From positions 1-64,000 of the forward strand of contig CAYFMP010000005.1 in the NCBI GenBank assembly GCA_964344215.1: DNA of 64,000 nucleotides. The letters run 5' to 3'. A program made the position numbers and the translations under genes. This document shows, in pieces, positions 25,152-34,876 of the stretch (positions within the stretch are counted from its first letter, which is position 1; each line of letters begins with the position of its first letter). The notes beneath the pieces were generated by a model. The model saw only the letters and a list, made by a program, of their open reading frames with translations. It had not been told where the DNA came from and made no database searches. The DNA is from CAYFMP01 sp964344215 (GTDB lineage Bacteria; Pseudomonadota; Alphaproteobacteria; Rhodospirillales; Casp-alpha2).

Positions 25152-25173
25152 CAACCTTAACATTCCTTATCAT
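25148..25173. repeat. Right copy of 26-base inverted end motif
   Basis: The reverse complement matches 6176-6201 at 22 of 26 positions. Like the left copy, it directly follows a terminator hairpin at the edge of the amine-assimilation cluster. Confidence 0.65.
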
Positions 25174-25244
25174 CCGGCGGACGGAGGCGGACCGGGAAAT
25201 GTCCGGTTTTGTCCTGTTCTGCCCGGGTCCGATCCCGACGCCCG

Positions 25245-25294
25245 GAAATGCCGATAATTGCCGATGAATGCCGATAAATGCCGATGAATGCTGA
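25245..25294. repeat. 10-bp tandem repeat array (right module)
   Basis: Five 10-bp units: GAAATGCCGA, TAATTGCCGA, TGAATGCCGA, TAAATGCCGA, TGAATGCTGA. These are the reverse-complement counterparts of the four units at 6091-6130. Confidence 0.7.
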
Positions 25295-25562
25295 GGACAA
25301 CCGGCGCCGGCCCGTCGTCTCCCGGAATCCCGCGAGTCTCCGAACACCGAACCGGACGTTTCGGGGCCGAACATCGACAAATCCTCCGACAACATCGACA
25401 TTTTCGCACCGTCCTTCGAACACCCGCCGTCGTCGCCGCGCCGGGCGGCGGTCCGGCCCCCCGCAACCGATACCGGACCCCGCCTCGGCGGAGATCGGCC
25501 GGAGCGGCCCATCGGGCAACGAAACCGCCCGTCGGCAACGAGCGAACGGGCAAGGACTGACC

Positions 25563-25591
25563 TATATAGCCTATTAAAGGAATAAAGTCAA
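25563..25591 (-). promoter_or_regulatory. Promoter-like element of the right flanking module
   Basis: On the minus strand: TTGACT (25591-25586), 17-bp spacer, TATATA (25568-25563). It reads towards the cluster end. It closely resembles the left copy at 5558-5586 (shared GTTGACTTT, TTCCTTT) and no protein gene follows it before 25130. Confidence 0.5.
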
Positions 25592-25776
25592 CAACAAAAT
25601 AGGAATTTGGGGCATATCAGGGAAAATTCTCTGACCCTATGAGAGAGGATCGTCCGACAAGCGGCGGCCTCGGCGACGGTGGGCACGCGTCGGGTCTCCC
25701 GCACTCGAGTTGCCGGGCCTCCCGGCCAGGAACAAGGCTGGCCGGCACCCGGCCGTTCGGGCCCCTTGGGTATTTC

Positions 25777-26865
25777 ATGGACCTTGCGGCGGCGGCGATG
25801 GCGGGTCAAGATCGATGGCCGGTGGCGCTCATGAACCCACACTTCCAGACCCGTCTCGTCAACGATTCGTTCGGGGACCCAGCCCTCTACGTCGAGTTCA
25901 AATTCGAGCGCCGGGCGCTGCTGTTCGATCTCGGCGACTTGGCGTCGCTGGCGCCGCGCAAGGTACTGCGTCTCAGTCATGTCTTCGTTTCCCACGCCCA
26001 CATGGACCATTTCGCGGGCTTCGACCGCCTGCTGCGCCTTTTTCTGGGCCGGCAGAAACGCCTCCATCTGTTCGGGCCGGCCGGGTTCATCGACCGTGTC
26101 GAGGCCAAGCTTCGGGCCTACACCTGGAACCTGGCCCCGACCTTCACCACCGAACTGGTGCTCACCGCGACCGAGGTGGCGGACGAGCGGTCCGGCCAAG
26201 CGGCCGAGTTCCGCCTCAAGGAGTGCTTCGCGCGCCGCGATATCGGTGCGGTCGCCTTCGACGACCGCACGCTTGTCGATGAGCCGGCCCTACGGGTTCG
26301 CTTCGCCATTCTCGACCACGGCGTGCCGTGCCTGGCCTTCGCGCTGGAAGAGAGCCGCCACGTCAATGTCTGGCGCAACGAGGTCGAGGCCATGGGTTTC
26401 ACCGTCGGGCCATGGCTCAGGGAACTGAAGGAAGCGGTCCATCGCGGCGAAGCCGACGATACGCCGTTCCGGGTCCACTGGCGCGACGACGGAGCGACTC
26501 ACGAGGCCGAGTGGCCGCTCGGCGCACTGAAGCGGCGGCTGCTCTCCATCGTACCCGGACAGCGGATCGTCTACGTCACCGATGCCGCCCCTCACGAGGA
26601 CAACTTCGCGGCCATCGTCGCCCTCGCCCGAAACGCCGATCTTTTCTACGCCGAGGCGGCCTTTCTCGAGGTCGACGCCGAGGCGGCGGCAGCCAAGAAA
26701 CATCTGACCGCCCATCAGGCCGGCACGCTGGCCCGTCGGGCCGGGGTGCAACGGCTGGTGCCGTTCCATTTCTCGACCCGCTATTCGGACCGCGGCGAGC
26801 AATTGGCCGACGAGGCGATGGCGGCGTTCCGGGCCGACGAGGCAGGTGGCGGGCCGTCTTCCTGA
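25777..26865 (+). CDS. RNase Z-like MBL-fold hydrolase
   Basis: About 362 residues. The metallo-beta-lactamase motif HVFVSHAHMDHFAGFD is near residue 70, and later histidines lie in FAILDHGVPCLAFALE and LVPFHFSTRY, matching ribonuclease Z-like proteins. The N terminus is uncertain: starts at 25777, 25798 or 25831 are possible, and the open frame extends further up into low-complexity sequence. A true tRNase Z role is uncertain because the exosite arm is not obvious. It is followed closely by a convergent CheR-like gene. Confidence 0.75.
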   Translation: MDLAAAAMAGQDRWPVALMNPHFQTRLVNDSFGDPALYVEFKFERRALLFDLGDLASLAPRKVLRLSHVFVSHAHMDHFAGFDRLLRLFLGRQKRLHLFGPAGFIDRVEAKLRAYTWNLAPTFTTELVLTATEVADERSGQAAEFRLKECFARRDIGAVAFDDRTLVDEPALRVRFAILDHGVPCLAFALEESRHVNVWRNEVEAMGFTVGPWLRELKEAVHRGEADDTPFRVHWRDDGATHEAEWPLGALKRRLLSIVPGQRIVYVTDAAPHEDNFAAIVALARNADLFYAEAAFLEVDAEAAAAKKHLTAHQAGTLARRAGVQRLVPFHFSTRYSDRGEQLADEAMAAFRADEAGGGPSS

Positions 26866-26923
26866 CGAGTGGCTCTCCGTTTCCCGCGTGGCGCGCCGGA
26901 TCACGTCGCAATCACCGGCCTCT

Positions 26924-27745
26924 TCAGGGCAAGGGAACGCGGCGCCAGACATGCCGTGCGCCCGGCCACGGCGCGAAGCCGGGAGCACCGTCGGGCAAGG
27001 CCTCGTGAGCGCCCAACACCAGAGCGCCGCCCGAGCGCAGAACGTCTGAGATGCGCGCCAGCGTTTCGCGTTGTCCGGTATCGTCGAAATAGGTGAACGC
27101 CAGGTTGCGGCAGAAGACCAGGTCGAACGGACCGTCCGGCGTCTCTTGGCGGATGTCCTGTTCGAACCAGGCAACACCGGTCTTGAATTCGGGCTTCAGG
27201 CGCCATTCCCCGTCGGTGTGGTCGAACGCCTGATCACGCCAACCCGCCGGCAGGTCCTTCAGGGATCCCTTCGAGTAGCGGGCGGCCCTGGCGCGTTCCA
27301 GCATGGCCGGATCGGCATCGGTGCCGACCACCTCCAGCGCCACCCCGGGCCACTCGGCGGCGACGCTCAAGCGCCACAGCAGGCCCAAGCTGTAGGCCTC
27401 TTCGCCGGAAGCCGAGCCGATGCTCCAGGCGCGCAGCGGACGGCCGTCGTCTCGCGAAATACGGGCGAGTTCGGGCAGCACCTCGCCGGCCAGGGCCTCG
27501 AACACGCCGCGGTCGCGAAAGAAGCGCGAAATGGTGATGCGGCAGAGACCGTCGAGCCGCCTCCACTCGTCCGTTTGCGATTCCAAATGCGCCCGGTAGG
27601 ACGCATAGCCGTCGAGCCCCAGCTCCCTCATCCGCCGCTGCACGCGCTTGCAGACCTGGCGGCGCACACGACGGTAGCCGTCCCACCTGAACCCCAGTCT
27701 CGGCAGCGCCCATTGCAGAAAGGCGATGCAGTCCATATCCGTCAT
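26924..27745 (-). CDS. CheR-like protein methyltransferase
   Basis: A 273-residue SAM-dependent methyltransferase with CheR layout. The N-terminal helical domain is at about 1-85 (RRVRRQVCKRVQRRMRELGL, then TISRFFRDRGVF). The SAM-binding motif is AWSIGSASGEEAYSLGLLW (about 105-123), followed by FDLVFCRNLAFTYFDD. CheR methylates glutamates of chemoreceptors, but no chemotaxis genes lie nearby, and the usual GCSTGEEPYS motif is modified, so the target is unknown. The start could be Met1 or Met4. Confidence 0.8.
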   Translation of the reverse strand: MTDMDCIAFLQWALPRLGFRWDGYRRVRRQVCKRVQRRMRELGLDGYASYRAHLESQTDEWRRLDGLCRITISRFFRDRGVFEALAGEVLPELARISRDDGRPLRAWSIGSASGEEAYSLGLLWRLSVAAEWPGVALEVVGTDADPAMLERARAARYSKGSLKDLPAGWRDQAFDHTDGEWRLKPEFKTGVAWFEQDIRQETPDGPFDLVFCRNLAFTYFDDTGQRETLARISDVLRSGGALVLGAHEALPDGAPGFAPWPGARHVWRRVPLP

Positions 27746-27800
27746 GGCGGCCTCGGGCTTGGCGCGAACGGGAGTTCGCGAGGGTTCGGGGCGGCGTCGC

Positions 27801-28265
27801 CTAGCGCTGGTAGGTGCCGATCAACTGGGCGTCCTCGAGAATGTGGCCGCCCATATCTTCTTCGAGCCCGCTTTTCGACAATTCGCCCGGCTCGGTTAGA
27901 ACGGTATCCAGCGCATAGAGCTTGAAGAAGTAACGGTGACGCCCGACCGGCGGGCACGGTCCGCCGTAGCCTGTTCGTTTCCAGTCGTTGAGGCCCTCCC
28001 GCGTTCCTACCGGCAGCGTCGTGACGCCCTCTTCCAGACCGTTCGCCGAGGGCGGTATGTTGTAGAGCACCCAGTGTACCCACGTCATGCGCGGCGCCGC
28101 CGGATCGGGCGCGTCCGGATCGTCGACGACGAGCGCCAGGCTCTCGGTTCCCGGCGGCAGGCCCGTCCACTCGAGAGTGGGCGAGACGTCGTCGCCGTCG
28201 CAGGTGTGCTTTTTCGGGATCTCGCCTTCGTGCGGGAAAGCTTGCGAAGTCAGTTTCAATGCCAT
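27801..28265 (-). CDS. YbhB/YbcL-type PEBP family protein
   Basis: A 154-residue phosphatidylethanolamine-binding protein-like protein. Family motifs are CDGDDVSPTLEW, LVVDDPDAPDP, WVHWVLYNIPP, GTREGLNDW, YGGPCPPVGRHRYFF and the C-terminal helix. The ATG at 28265 has a GGAGGA site. There is no signal peptide, so it is cytoplasmic like YbhB. The biochemical role of bacterial members is poorly defined. It is read in the same direction as the CheR-like gene, 55 bp upstream of it. Confidence 0.88.
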   Translation of the reverse strand: MALKLTSQAFPHEGEIPKKHTCDGDDVSPTLEWTGLPPGTESLALVVDDPDAPDPAAPRMTWVHWVLYNIPPSANGLEEGVTTLPVGTREGLNDWKRTGYGGPCPPVGRHRYFFKLYALDTVLTEPGELSKSGLEEDMGGHILEDAQLIGTYQR

Positions 28266-28651
28266 CGTTCGTCCTCCGTCCGTCAGATGGAGAAACGCCA
28301 CGATTGTACCATGAAATCAACCGGAGAGCGTTCTCCGGCCGCAACCATCGGGCGCACGAACCTGCGCACAAGGCGCGGTCCTCGCCTGCCGTCGGCCGAT
28401 CCCGCGACGGGGCTTCCGGCAAGTTCGGGCTCACCCTCGAAGGCTCAAGAGACCGGATCTGACAAGCCTCGATTATGGCTGCGCGAAGATCTCCGCGCTC
28501 GGCTTGCCGACGCCCGTTCTCGGTTATTGGCGGACGTTCAGGCGCCCGCTGACTCAGGCCCGCTTCGCATCCGAAAGCCGATACACAGGCTTTACCGGCT
28601 TCATGTCGGCTTCCGGACCGAAGCTTAGATTCATTGAGTTTCTGAGCCTAA
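28266..28651. other. Intergenic, no gene seen
   Basis: 386 bp between the PEBP start and the 3' end of the sensor kinase. I see no credible gene, repeat or terminator, only out-of-frame GC-rich open stretches. Confidence 0.5.
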
Positions 28652-31600
28652 TCAGGGTTCGCCGCTTGGCAGCATCACCGTGACGGTGGTTCCCTTGCCA
28701 ACAGTGCTCTTGATGTCCAGTTCACCATCGTGAAGCTCCACCAACGATTTTACGATCGCCAGGCCGAGGCCGGTGCTCTCCTGGGTTTTATGGGGATCGG
28801 TCTCGCCCCTGACGAAGGGTTCGGTGATGGTCGCGAGCTTGTCGGCCGGGATGCCCACCCCTGTGTCGCTTACCTCAATGGTGTGGTGAGAATTCGTGGC
28901 TGCCGTACTGAGCATGATCTTCCCGCCCGCCGGCGTGAACTTGGCGGCATTGGACAGCAGGTTGAGGAGAATCTGCCTCGTCGCCCGTCTATCCGCGTAG
29001 ATGGGCCGGAGGTTCTCAGACACCTTCGTCACCAGGTCGATGCCATGGGATTTCAACCTGTCTCCAACGATTTTCTCACATTCCGTCACGATATCCGGGA
29101 TCGATACGTTCTCCTTGTCCAACGACGGCGTCCCGGCCTCGATGGCCGATAGGTCGAGGATGTCGTTGACCAGCGCCAGCAGATGTTCGCCACTGGAATG
29201 AATATCCTTGGCGTACTCCCGGTATTTGTCACTGATCGGCCCGAAGTACTGATTGCTGATGAAATCGGCGAAACCGAGAATGGCGTTCAGCGGCGTCCGC
29301 AGGTCGTGGCTCATGGCGGCCAAAAACTCGGATTTGGCTCGGTTTGCCTTAACCTGTTCGGTCAGATCGACGCTGACCGAACCGACCTTGGTGATGTTGC
29401 CCTGCTGGTCGTAGATCGGAAACTTGGTGATGTTGAGGGTATGGATCTGACCGTCGATGAAGGGGCGTTCGACCTACCGCGACTGTGTCAGTCCCGTAGT
29501 CAACACCTCCCGTTCCTGGGCATTCATAGGCGCCGCTTCCTCGGCGGTTTGGAAGTCCTCGATCTGGTCGGACCGGAGGTTCAACATGTTGTCCGCATCG
29601 AAACCGTACCAATTAAGATATGTTCTGTTCGCCCGCTCCACGACGTGGTTCTGGTCCTTTATCAGCAGACCCACCGGAACGTTTTCAATAATCGAATTGA
29701 GCACACCCTCGCTCTCGCGCAGCGCCTCTTCAGTTCTCTTGCGCTCGGTGATGTCCTGCAACATCACGGTGAATATCTTTTCACCGTGGATGTCGAGTTT
29801 GGTGACGGATGCCGATGCCGGAAACTCGGTTCCGTCCTTTCGCAAACCCAAGACATCCTGGCGGCGGTCGATGAGGCGGTAGGTTTCCCCGGAGCGGTCG
29901 AATTCGTTGACACGAATTCGGTGGTGTTTGCGAATGTATTCGGGCATCAAGATTTCCAAGGACCGTCCCAGCACTTCCTCCGCCGTATAACCGAAAATCT
30001 GTTCCGCCCCTTGGTTGAAAAGCTGGATGTTCATGTCGGTCCCGACCGAGATCACCGCATCCGGCGCGATTCTGAGTATTCCGGACAATCGAGCCTGCGA
30101 CACCTTCATCGCTTCCTCGGCCTGCTTGCGCTCGGTGATGTCGCGCCCCACGGCCTGGATTTCGACGACCCGACCCTGGTCATCGAAGATGGCGCGGTCG
30201 GTCCACTGAACCCAACGGTATTCGCCGTCGGAACTGAGAGTCAGTTGCTCGTGCTCTTCGCGGCTGTTTTCGGGCGTGAAGCCGGCAACGATCGCCTTGA
30301 GTGCGTCCCGGTGATCCTCGTGAACGACGCCATAGAGATCTGCGTTGGACAACTCGTCGGCGGTTCCGCCCAGGAACTCTGCGTAGGCTCTGTTGATGTA
30401 CGTCCGCGTGCCGTCCGGGGTGAAGCGGCTGATGAACTCGGACTGATCCTCGACGATGCCTTGATACCGCGCCTGGCTCTCATGCAGGGCCTCCTCGGCT
30501 CGCTTGCGCTCGGTGGCGTCCAAAACGATACCGTCCATCCGGACCGGCTCATCCGATTCCCCGTATGTGACCTCTCCCTGTTCGTGGACATAGCGGATCT
30601 CGCCCGAGGCAAGGACGATGCGGTGCTCGATGCTGTACGGTGCTTTATCGTCCAAGGCGTTCTTAACCGCCGATTCGACCATTTCCCTGTCGTCGGGATG
30701 AACGAACTCGAGAAAGGCTCGATAGGTCGCGTCGAAAGATCGGGGCTCGACCCCGAAGATGTGGAAGATCTCCTCCGACCACCAAAGGGTATCGTCGACG
30801 ATGTCCCATCGCCAGTTTCCGAGATGGGCAATGCGTTGAGCCTCGAGCAGGCGGTTTTCGCTCTCGCGTAGCGCCGCCACGGCTTGGTTCCTTATGACGA
30901 TTTCGCCGGCCGCCTTGCGGTACAAGAAAATAACGATGACGGCGACGATCAGGAACAGGACCGCGAACATGCTTTCCACCGGGACCCGGCCGAACCCGAA
31001 CTTGAGCTGAGTGGAAATGTTGGCGGTATCGAAAAGATAGGCGACGTGCCATCCGGCCGGAAGAGGGAGCATCTCTTTGCTGATCAGGTAGTTCGTGCCG
31101 TCGGGAGCGATGGCGCGAGCGTCCTTGGTCTCGATCAGGCCGACCGACGACGGTTTGTCCTCTCCGAACTGCCTGGATTTCACGATCGCCTCCGCCTCCT
31201 TGTCCGAAAGTGTCGACAGGCTGCGGAATATCCAGGGTTTTCGATTGGAGGCAAAGACCATTCCCTTCGGATCGGTTAGCGCGAAAATCCCGGCAAGGGT
31301 CGAAAACTCGCTTTCCAGCTTGTCCAGGGNNNNNNNNNNCTCCGGGAGAAGTGATCACGGGAGCGCTGAAATACAGCCCGCGCTTCTTCGACGTGACGCC
31401 GAGGGCCAGGTAGACCGCGGGCCTGCCGGCGATGGCTTCCTTGAAATACGGCCGAAAGCCATAGTTCTTGCCGACGAAGCTGACCGGTGTGTCGCGGTTG
31501 CTGGAGGCGATGGTTGTTCCCCCCGCATCCATCAGGTAGCAGACGGCCGCCTCCAGGCTGGCGCACTGATGATCGAGCAGAGCGTTGGCGTCCGCCAGCG

Positions 31601-31847
31601 CCGCTTCATCCCGCCGGTTAAAGGCGGTCGCAAGCTGGGGTATTTTCGAAAGCGCCAGCGACGTCTTTCGATGCTGCTCCAGATAGAAGGTGACTTGTTT
31701 GCGGACCGTCGACGCGGTTCTGTCCGTATGGTCCGTCGCCACCTCCCAGGCGGTGTTGGCTAGGCGAGAGTAGAGGAAAAAACCGCCCGCACCCGCACTC
31801 ACCAGCGAGAAAATGGCCAGGACAAGCAGTATCGCTCGAAGTTTCAT
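28652..31847 (-). pseudogene. Multi-PAS sensor histidine kinase, interrupted
   Basis: A membrane-bound hybrid of a dCache-like sensor and four PAS domains with a C-terminal kinase. In order: TM1 and a DctB-like periplasmic domain (NRDTPVSFVGKNYGFRPYFK), an assembly gap of 10 N, TM2 (FAVLFLIVAVIVIFLYR), PAS1-PAS4, HisKA (FLAAMSHDLRTPLNAI) and HATPase_c (LSNAAKFTPAGG, GLGLAIVKSLVELHDG). Two defects are present. The frame shifts across the N gap, which is probably only an unknown gap length. A TAG at 29474-29476 interrupts PAS4 in frame, with homologous sequence continuing directly after it. It is either a recent pseudogene, a sequencing error, or two split polypeptides. No response regulator is adjacent. 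The start at 31847 is approximate. Confidence 0.8.
31330..31339. other. Assembly gap (10 N)
   Basis: A run of ten N inside the periplasmic sensor domain of the kinase. The true length is unknown, and the flanking reading frames do not agree across it. Confidence 0.98.
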
Positions 31848-32434
31848 CGCCAATCATTCTTTCGGTCTTTACCGAAATATCCGGTAGAAACGAGTTCATT
31901 GGAAACAAAATGACCCGAATTTAGATTTTAGGGCAATCAGCTCCTTTTCGGACGACGGACGGTCCGGTCGGCCCGTGCCGCCAATCTCCGGGTTGGAAGA
32001 AGCCCGGAACCCGTTGATTTGATTAGGGGATGACAGCTACGGCGACACAGGCGGCGGAGACGGGGTTTTTTGAATTTTTTTCAAATGACCTCTTCCAAAT
32101 CGGCCTATCCGGAGGTCGTTGCAGCCCCCCCGCGCCGCTTCAGAGTAGAGTCCCCCGATGCGGCCATTGGTTTGCCCTCGCCGATAGGGCCGGCCGCTTT
32201 TTGTCGCCAGCTTCGGGCCTTCTTCTTGGCACGCCGAGGGGCGCCGAACCGAGCGCCCCGAAGGGCCCTCGACGCCGCGGCCGGGTGTCCGTCTCCGGCT
32301 ATCAGCGGAGATTCGGCCGCCCGGCAATTCTCTTCGGCGTCGCCGCCGACAGCGGACATCGCGCCCGGTGCGATCGATCTTTCGATAGGACCGTCCGTCC
32401 CCGTCCGATGGGAGGGGAGAAAAAGCCAGAAAGC
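31848..32434. other. Intergenic, no gene seen
   Basis: 587 bp between the kinase start and the cyclase 3' end, with no convincing gene. It contains an AT-rich inverted repeat TTTGAA-TTTTT-TTCAAA (32069-32085) in the kinase upstream region; significance unclear. Confidence 0.5.
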
Positions 32435-33937
32435 CTAGGCAACCGCTTCCATCGCCTTGGCAACATTGTAATCGCCACCGATCCCGGTGACCTCGTAGAG
32501 CGGCACGGGCTGGCTCAGCCCCTTCAGTTTCACGTTGAGATGTCCGGTCGTGTGAACGATGTCACGAACCTCGTCAAATGTGGTGGCGGCGGCGAAGATT
32601 TGACCGCCACTGGCGATGCCTTCGATCCGAGCCGCCAAATTCACGATGCTGCCGATGACGCTGTATTTGACGCGCGCCTCGGAACCGATGTTGCCGGCGA
32701 CCGCTTCTCCCGTACTCAGGCCGATCCCCATCGACAAATCGGGCAAGCCTCTGCCCTCGATCTCGGCATTCACGGAAGGCATCGAGTTCTGCATTTCGAT
32801 GGCGCAGGCGATGGCCCACGCGGCATCATCCGGCTTCGCAACGGGGACCCCGAAAACGGCCATCATGGCGTCGCCGATGAAGTTGTCGACGGTGCCGCCG
32901 TGCTTCATGACGATGTCCGCTATCGTTCCCAGGAAAACGTTCAGGGCATCGACGACCTCCTCCGGGGGCAGCACCTCCGCCATCGGCGTAAAGCTTCTCA
33001 GGTCGGCCATGAGAACGGTGACCTTGCGGCGCTCGCCACCCAGCGTCAAAGGACCGTCACTGCTCAAAGCCGCCTCCGCGACTTCATTCGTCACATGCTG
33101 ACCGAACACCTTCAAGATGAACTCGTTGCGGAGGTAGAGATCCTCGTAGGCGCGGCTTTTCTCGAGGGTAAGCGCCAGCTCGCCGGCAATCTGCAGGAAC
33201 AGCTCGACGCGCTGATCCTGGTAGGTGTCCGGCTCGAGGCTCGAGAAGAAAATGAATCCGGTCACCTTGCCCCGAACGATGAGTGGGCAGGTCAGGCTGG
33301 AGCGGATCCCTTCTATCATAACGGACCGGGTCGACCGCGAGTCCGGGTGTTCGCGAAGGTAGTTTTCCAGATCGTTGATGATTCTGGGCTCGCCTGCCTT
33401 GGCGACGGATTCCAGACCGGTATCGTTGAGAAGCGCCGTATACCCCTTGGTTACATACAAATCGTCGTATTTGGCGCGCGCCCACGGCCATCGCAGCAGG
33501 GTTTGGCCCTTTTCGCCATCCTCAAACAGAGCGACGCTAATTCGGTCGTAAGGTATGATTTTTTCGAAACTCTCGAATACATGATCAAGCACCTCGTCGA
33601 AAAACACGCCGGCGTTGACACGCTCGGTTATTTCGCTGAGAGCCTTGATTTCGGCGAACTTGTGATCGAGCCGGCTGCCGAGGGCGACCAGCGCATCACC
33701 CATGTCCCTGACGATTACCGGCGTCAGGTTCGAAAACTCTCTCGAGGTTTCTTCGGGAACGATATCGATAGCGGCACGGCGAAACACCTGGGTTCGCCGT
33801 TCGTCGGCTTTGCGCGTTTCATGATCCTCCAGTTGCCCGCGCAAAGACCTAATCAAATGGTTTTTCGAATCCAACCGGGATTCGAGCGCGACAACTTCGG
33901 TTCGCAGGTGGCGAATAATTTCATCTCTGTCACCCAT
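32435..33937 (-). CDS. GAF-domain class III adenylate/guanylate cyclase
   Basis: A 500-residue soluble cyclase. Residues 1-50 are a predicted coiled coil. A GAF domain follows at about 95-265 (IIPYDRISVALFEDGEKGQT, SSLTCPLIVRGKVTGFIFF), and the catalytic domain at about 300-490. Metal-binding Asp residues are visible in VTVLMADLRSFTPMAE and VDNFIGDAMMAVFG, and transition-state Asn/Arg in VNLAARIEG. The substrate-specifying positions are Lys and Ser (YSVIGS), closer to adenylate than guanylate cyclases. It probably makes cAMP in response to a small ligand or redox signal on the GAF domain. Confidence 0.88.
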   Translation of the reverse strand: MGDRDEIIRHLRTEVVALESRLDSKNHLIRSLRGQLEDHETRKADERRTQVFRRAAIDIVPEETSREFSNLTPVIVRDMGDALVALGSRLDHKFAEIKALSEITERVNAGVFFDEVLDHVFESFEKIIPYDRISVALFEDGEKGQTLLRWPWARAKYDDLYVTKGYTALLNDTGLESVAKAGEPRIINDLENYLREHPDSRSTRSVMIEGIRSSLTCPLIVRGKVTGFIFFSSLEPDTYQDQRVELFLQIAGELALTLEKSRAYEDLYLRNEFILKVFGQHVTNEVAEAALSSDGPLTLGGERRKVTVLMADLRSFTPMAEVLPPEEVVDALNVFLGTIADIVMKHGGTVDNFIGDAMMAVFGVPVAKPDDAAWAIACAIEMQNSMPSVNAEIEGRGLPDLSMGIGLSTGEAVAGNIGSEARVKYSVIGSIVNLAARIEGIASGGQIFAAATTFDEVRDIVHTTGHLNVKLKGLSQPVPLYEVTGIGGDYNVAKAMEAVA

Positions 33938-34256
33938 GTGGACCTCCCTAGGGGCGATAGATGATAGGCGGCAAACGTCAATCTTGAGATTTAATCGGCA
34001 TATCTACAGGATTTGAGGAGACGGGACCTTGATCCTGGTCAACGAGCGCCATCCGCAGCGGTTTCCGTCGCGCATCCCATTCGTATCGGCCCAACCCGCG
34101 GCAACTTGGACTGGACGATCTCGCCGGCAAACAATGACCGCAATCACCCCTTCGGCGCCGCGCTTTCGCGGCGCGCCGCTCCCCCCTCCTGACCGGATCG
34201 AACCCGCCGTCCGCGCCACTCCCCTCGAAGGCGCCGGACCGGCCGGGCCGTGTACG
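33938..34256. other. Intergenic, no gene seen
   Basis: 319 bp upstream of the cyclase. It should contain the cyclase promoter; I see no clear consensus element or gene. Confidence 0.4.
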
Positions 34257-34505
34257 TCAGACGCCCGGCGTCTCCATCACCAGATCGCCGTGGGCCGTGA
34301 AGTCGTAGTAGCCCCGGGCGCGGATGGCGCTCTTGGCGATCTTTTCGCTGAACGCGACCCTGCTCTCTCCCATCTCGGGAAAGACGCCGACATCGAGCAT
34401 GGTGTCGAACTTGATGGTGGCCGGCAGGTCGGCGGTCGAGCTGTCGTTGTCGATGACGAAGTAGTGGTCCGGGTCGTCGGGCGATTGGTAGACATGGAAC
34501 TGCAT
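34257..34505 (-). CDS. Small unknown protein, 82 residues
   Basis: A compact acidic protein (MQFHVYQSPDDPDHYFVIDN; FDTMLDVGVFPEMGESRVAF; GYYDFTAHGDLVM) with no signal peptide, membrane span or Cys. A strong GGAGGAA ribosome site directly upstream of the ATG supports it as a real gene. I do not recognise a family. It stands alone, divergent from the large acyl-AMP ligase fusion. Confidence 0.7.
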   Translation of the reverse strand: MQFHVYQSPDDPDHYFVIDNDSSTADLPATIKFDTMLDVGVFPEMGESRVAFSEKIAKSAIRARGYYDFTAHGDLVMETPGV

Positions 34506-34876
34506 GGCGGTTCCTCCCCGGGTCCCGTCGTCCGAGGATCGAGACGGTGGTCGGACGCGAACGGGCCCCTTGGCGATGAGATGGAGAGCGATCGGCGCTT
34601 CGAATCAAGCCGATTCCTTGTCGCGGCACGAGCCAAGCTCCTGCCTCCCGACGATATTCATATAGGAGGGCTCCGGGGGTTTCGCAATCGGCCGCCCGAA
34701 GCTGAACGAGACGGAGGCCGCCGGCAGCGAATGCCGACCAACTCGCCGCCTGATTTTCCGCTCCGAGGGGTCTACAATGGAATCCGGACGGATATGCTCG
34801 ATTGCGATGCGACGAGCCCCTACCGGCGGTCCGTGGTCCGTTGCCCGTTCGAAAGCGGCCGCCCGGCAATGCGAAG
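34506..34876. other. Divergent intergenic region, nothing recognised
   Basis: 371 bp between the small unknown gene and the ligase fusion. It must hold both promoters; no palindrome or consensus pair stands out. Confidence 0.4.

Noticed and set aside
25157..25577. Short ORFs in the right flanking module with repeated IGI/SAFIG-type residues
   Set aside because: The apparent peptide repeats come from the 10-bp DNA repeat read in different frames, and no start or ribosome site fits.
29474..29476. TAG as pyrrolysine codon, given the amine-related genes nearby
   Set aside because: The interrupted protein is a histidine kinase, not a methylamine methyltransferase, and no pyl genes or insertion element are visible. 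Mutation or error is far simpler.
32069..32085. TTTGAA-N5-TTCAAA as an FNR box or terminator
   Set aside because: The half-sites do not match TTGAT/ATCAA, the spacing is 5 rather than 4, and it lacks a GC stem for termination.
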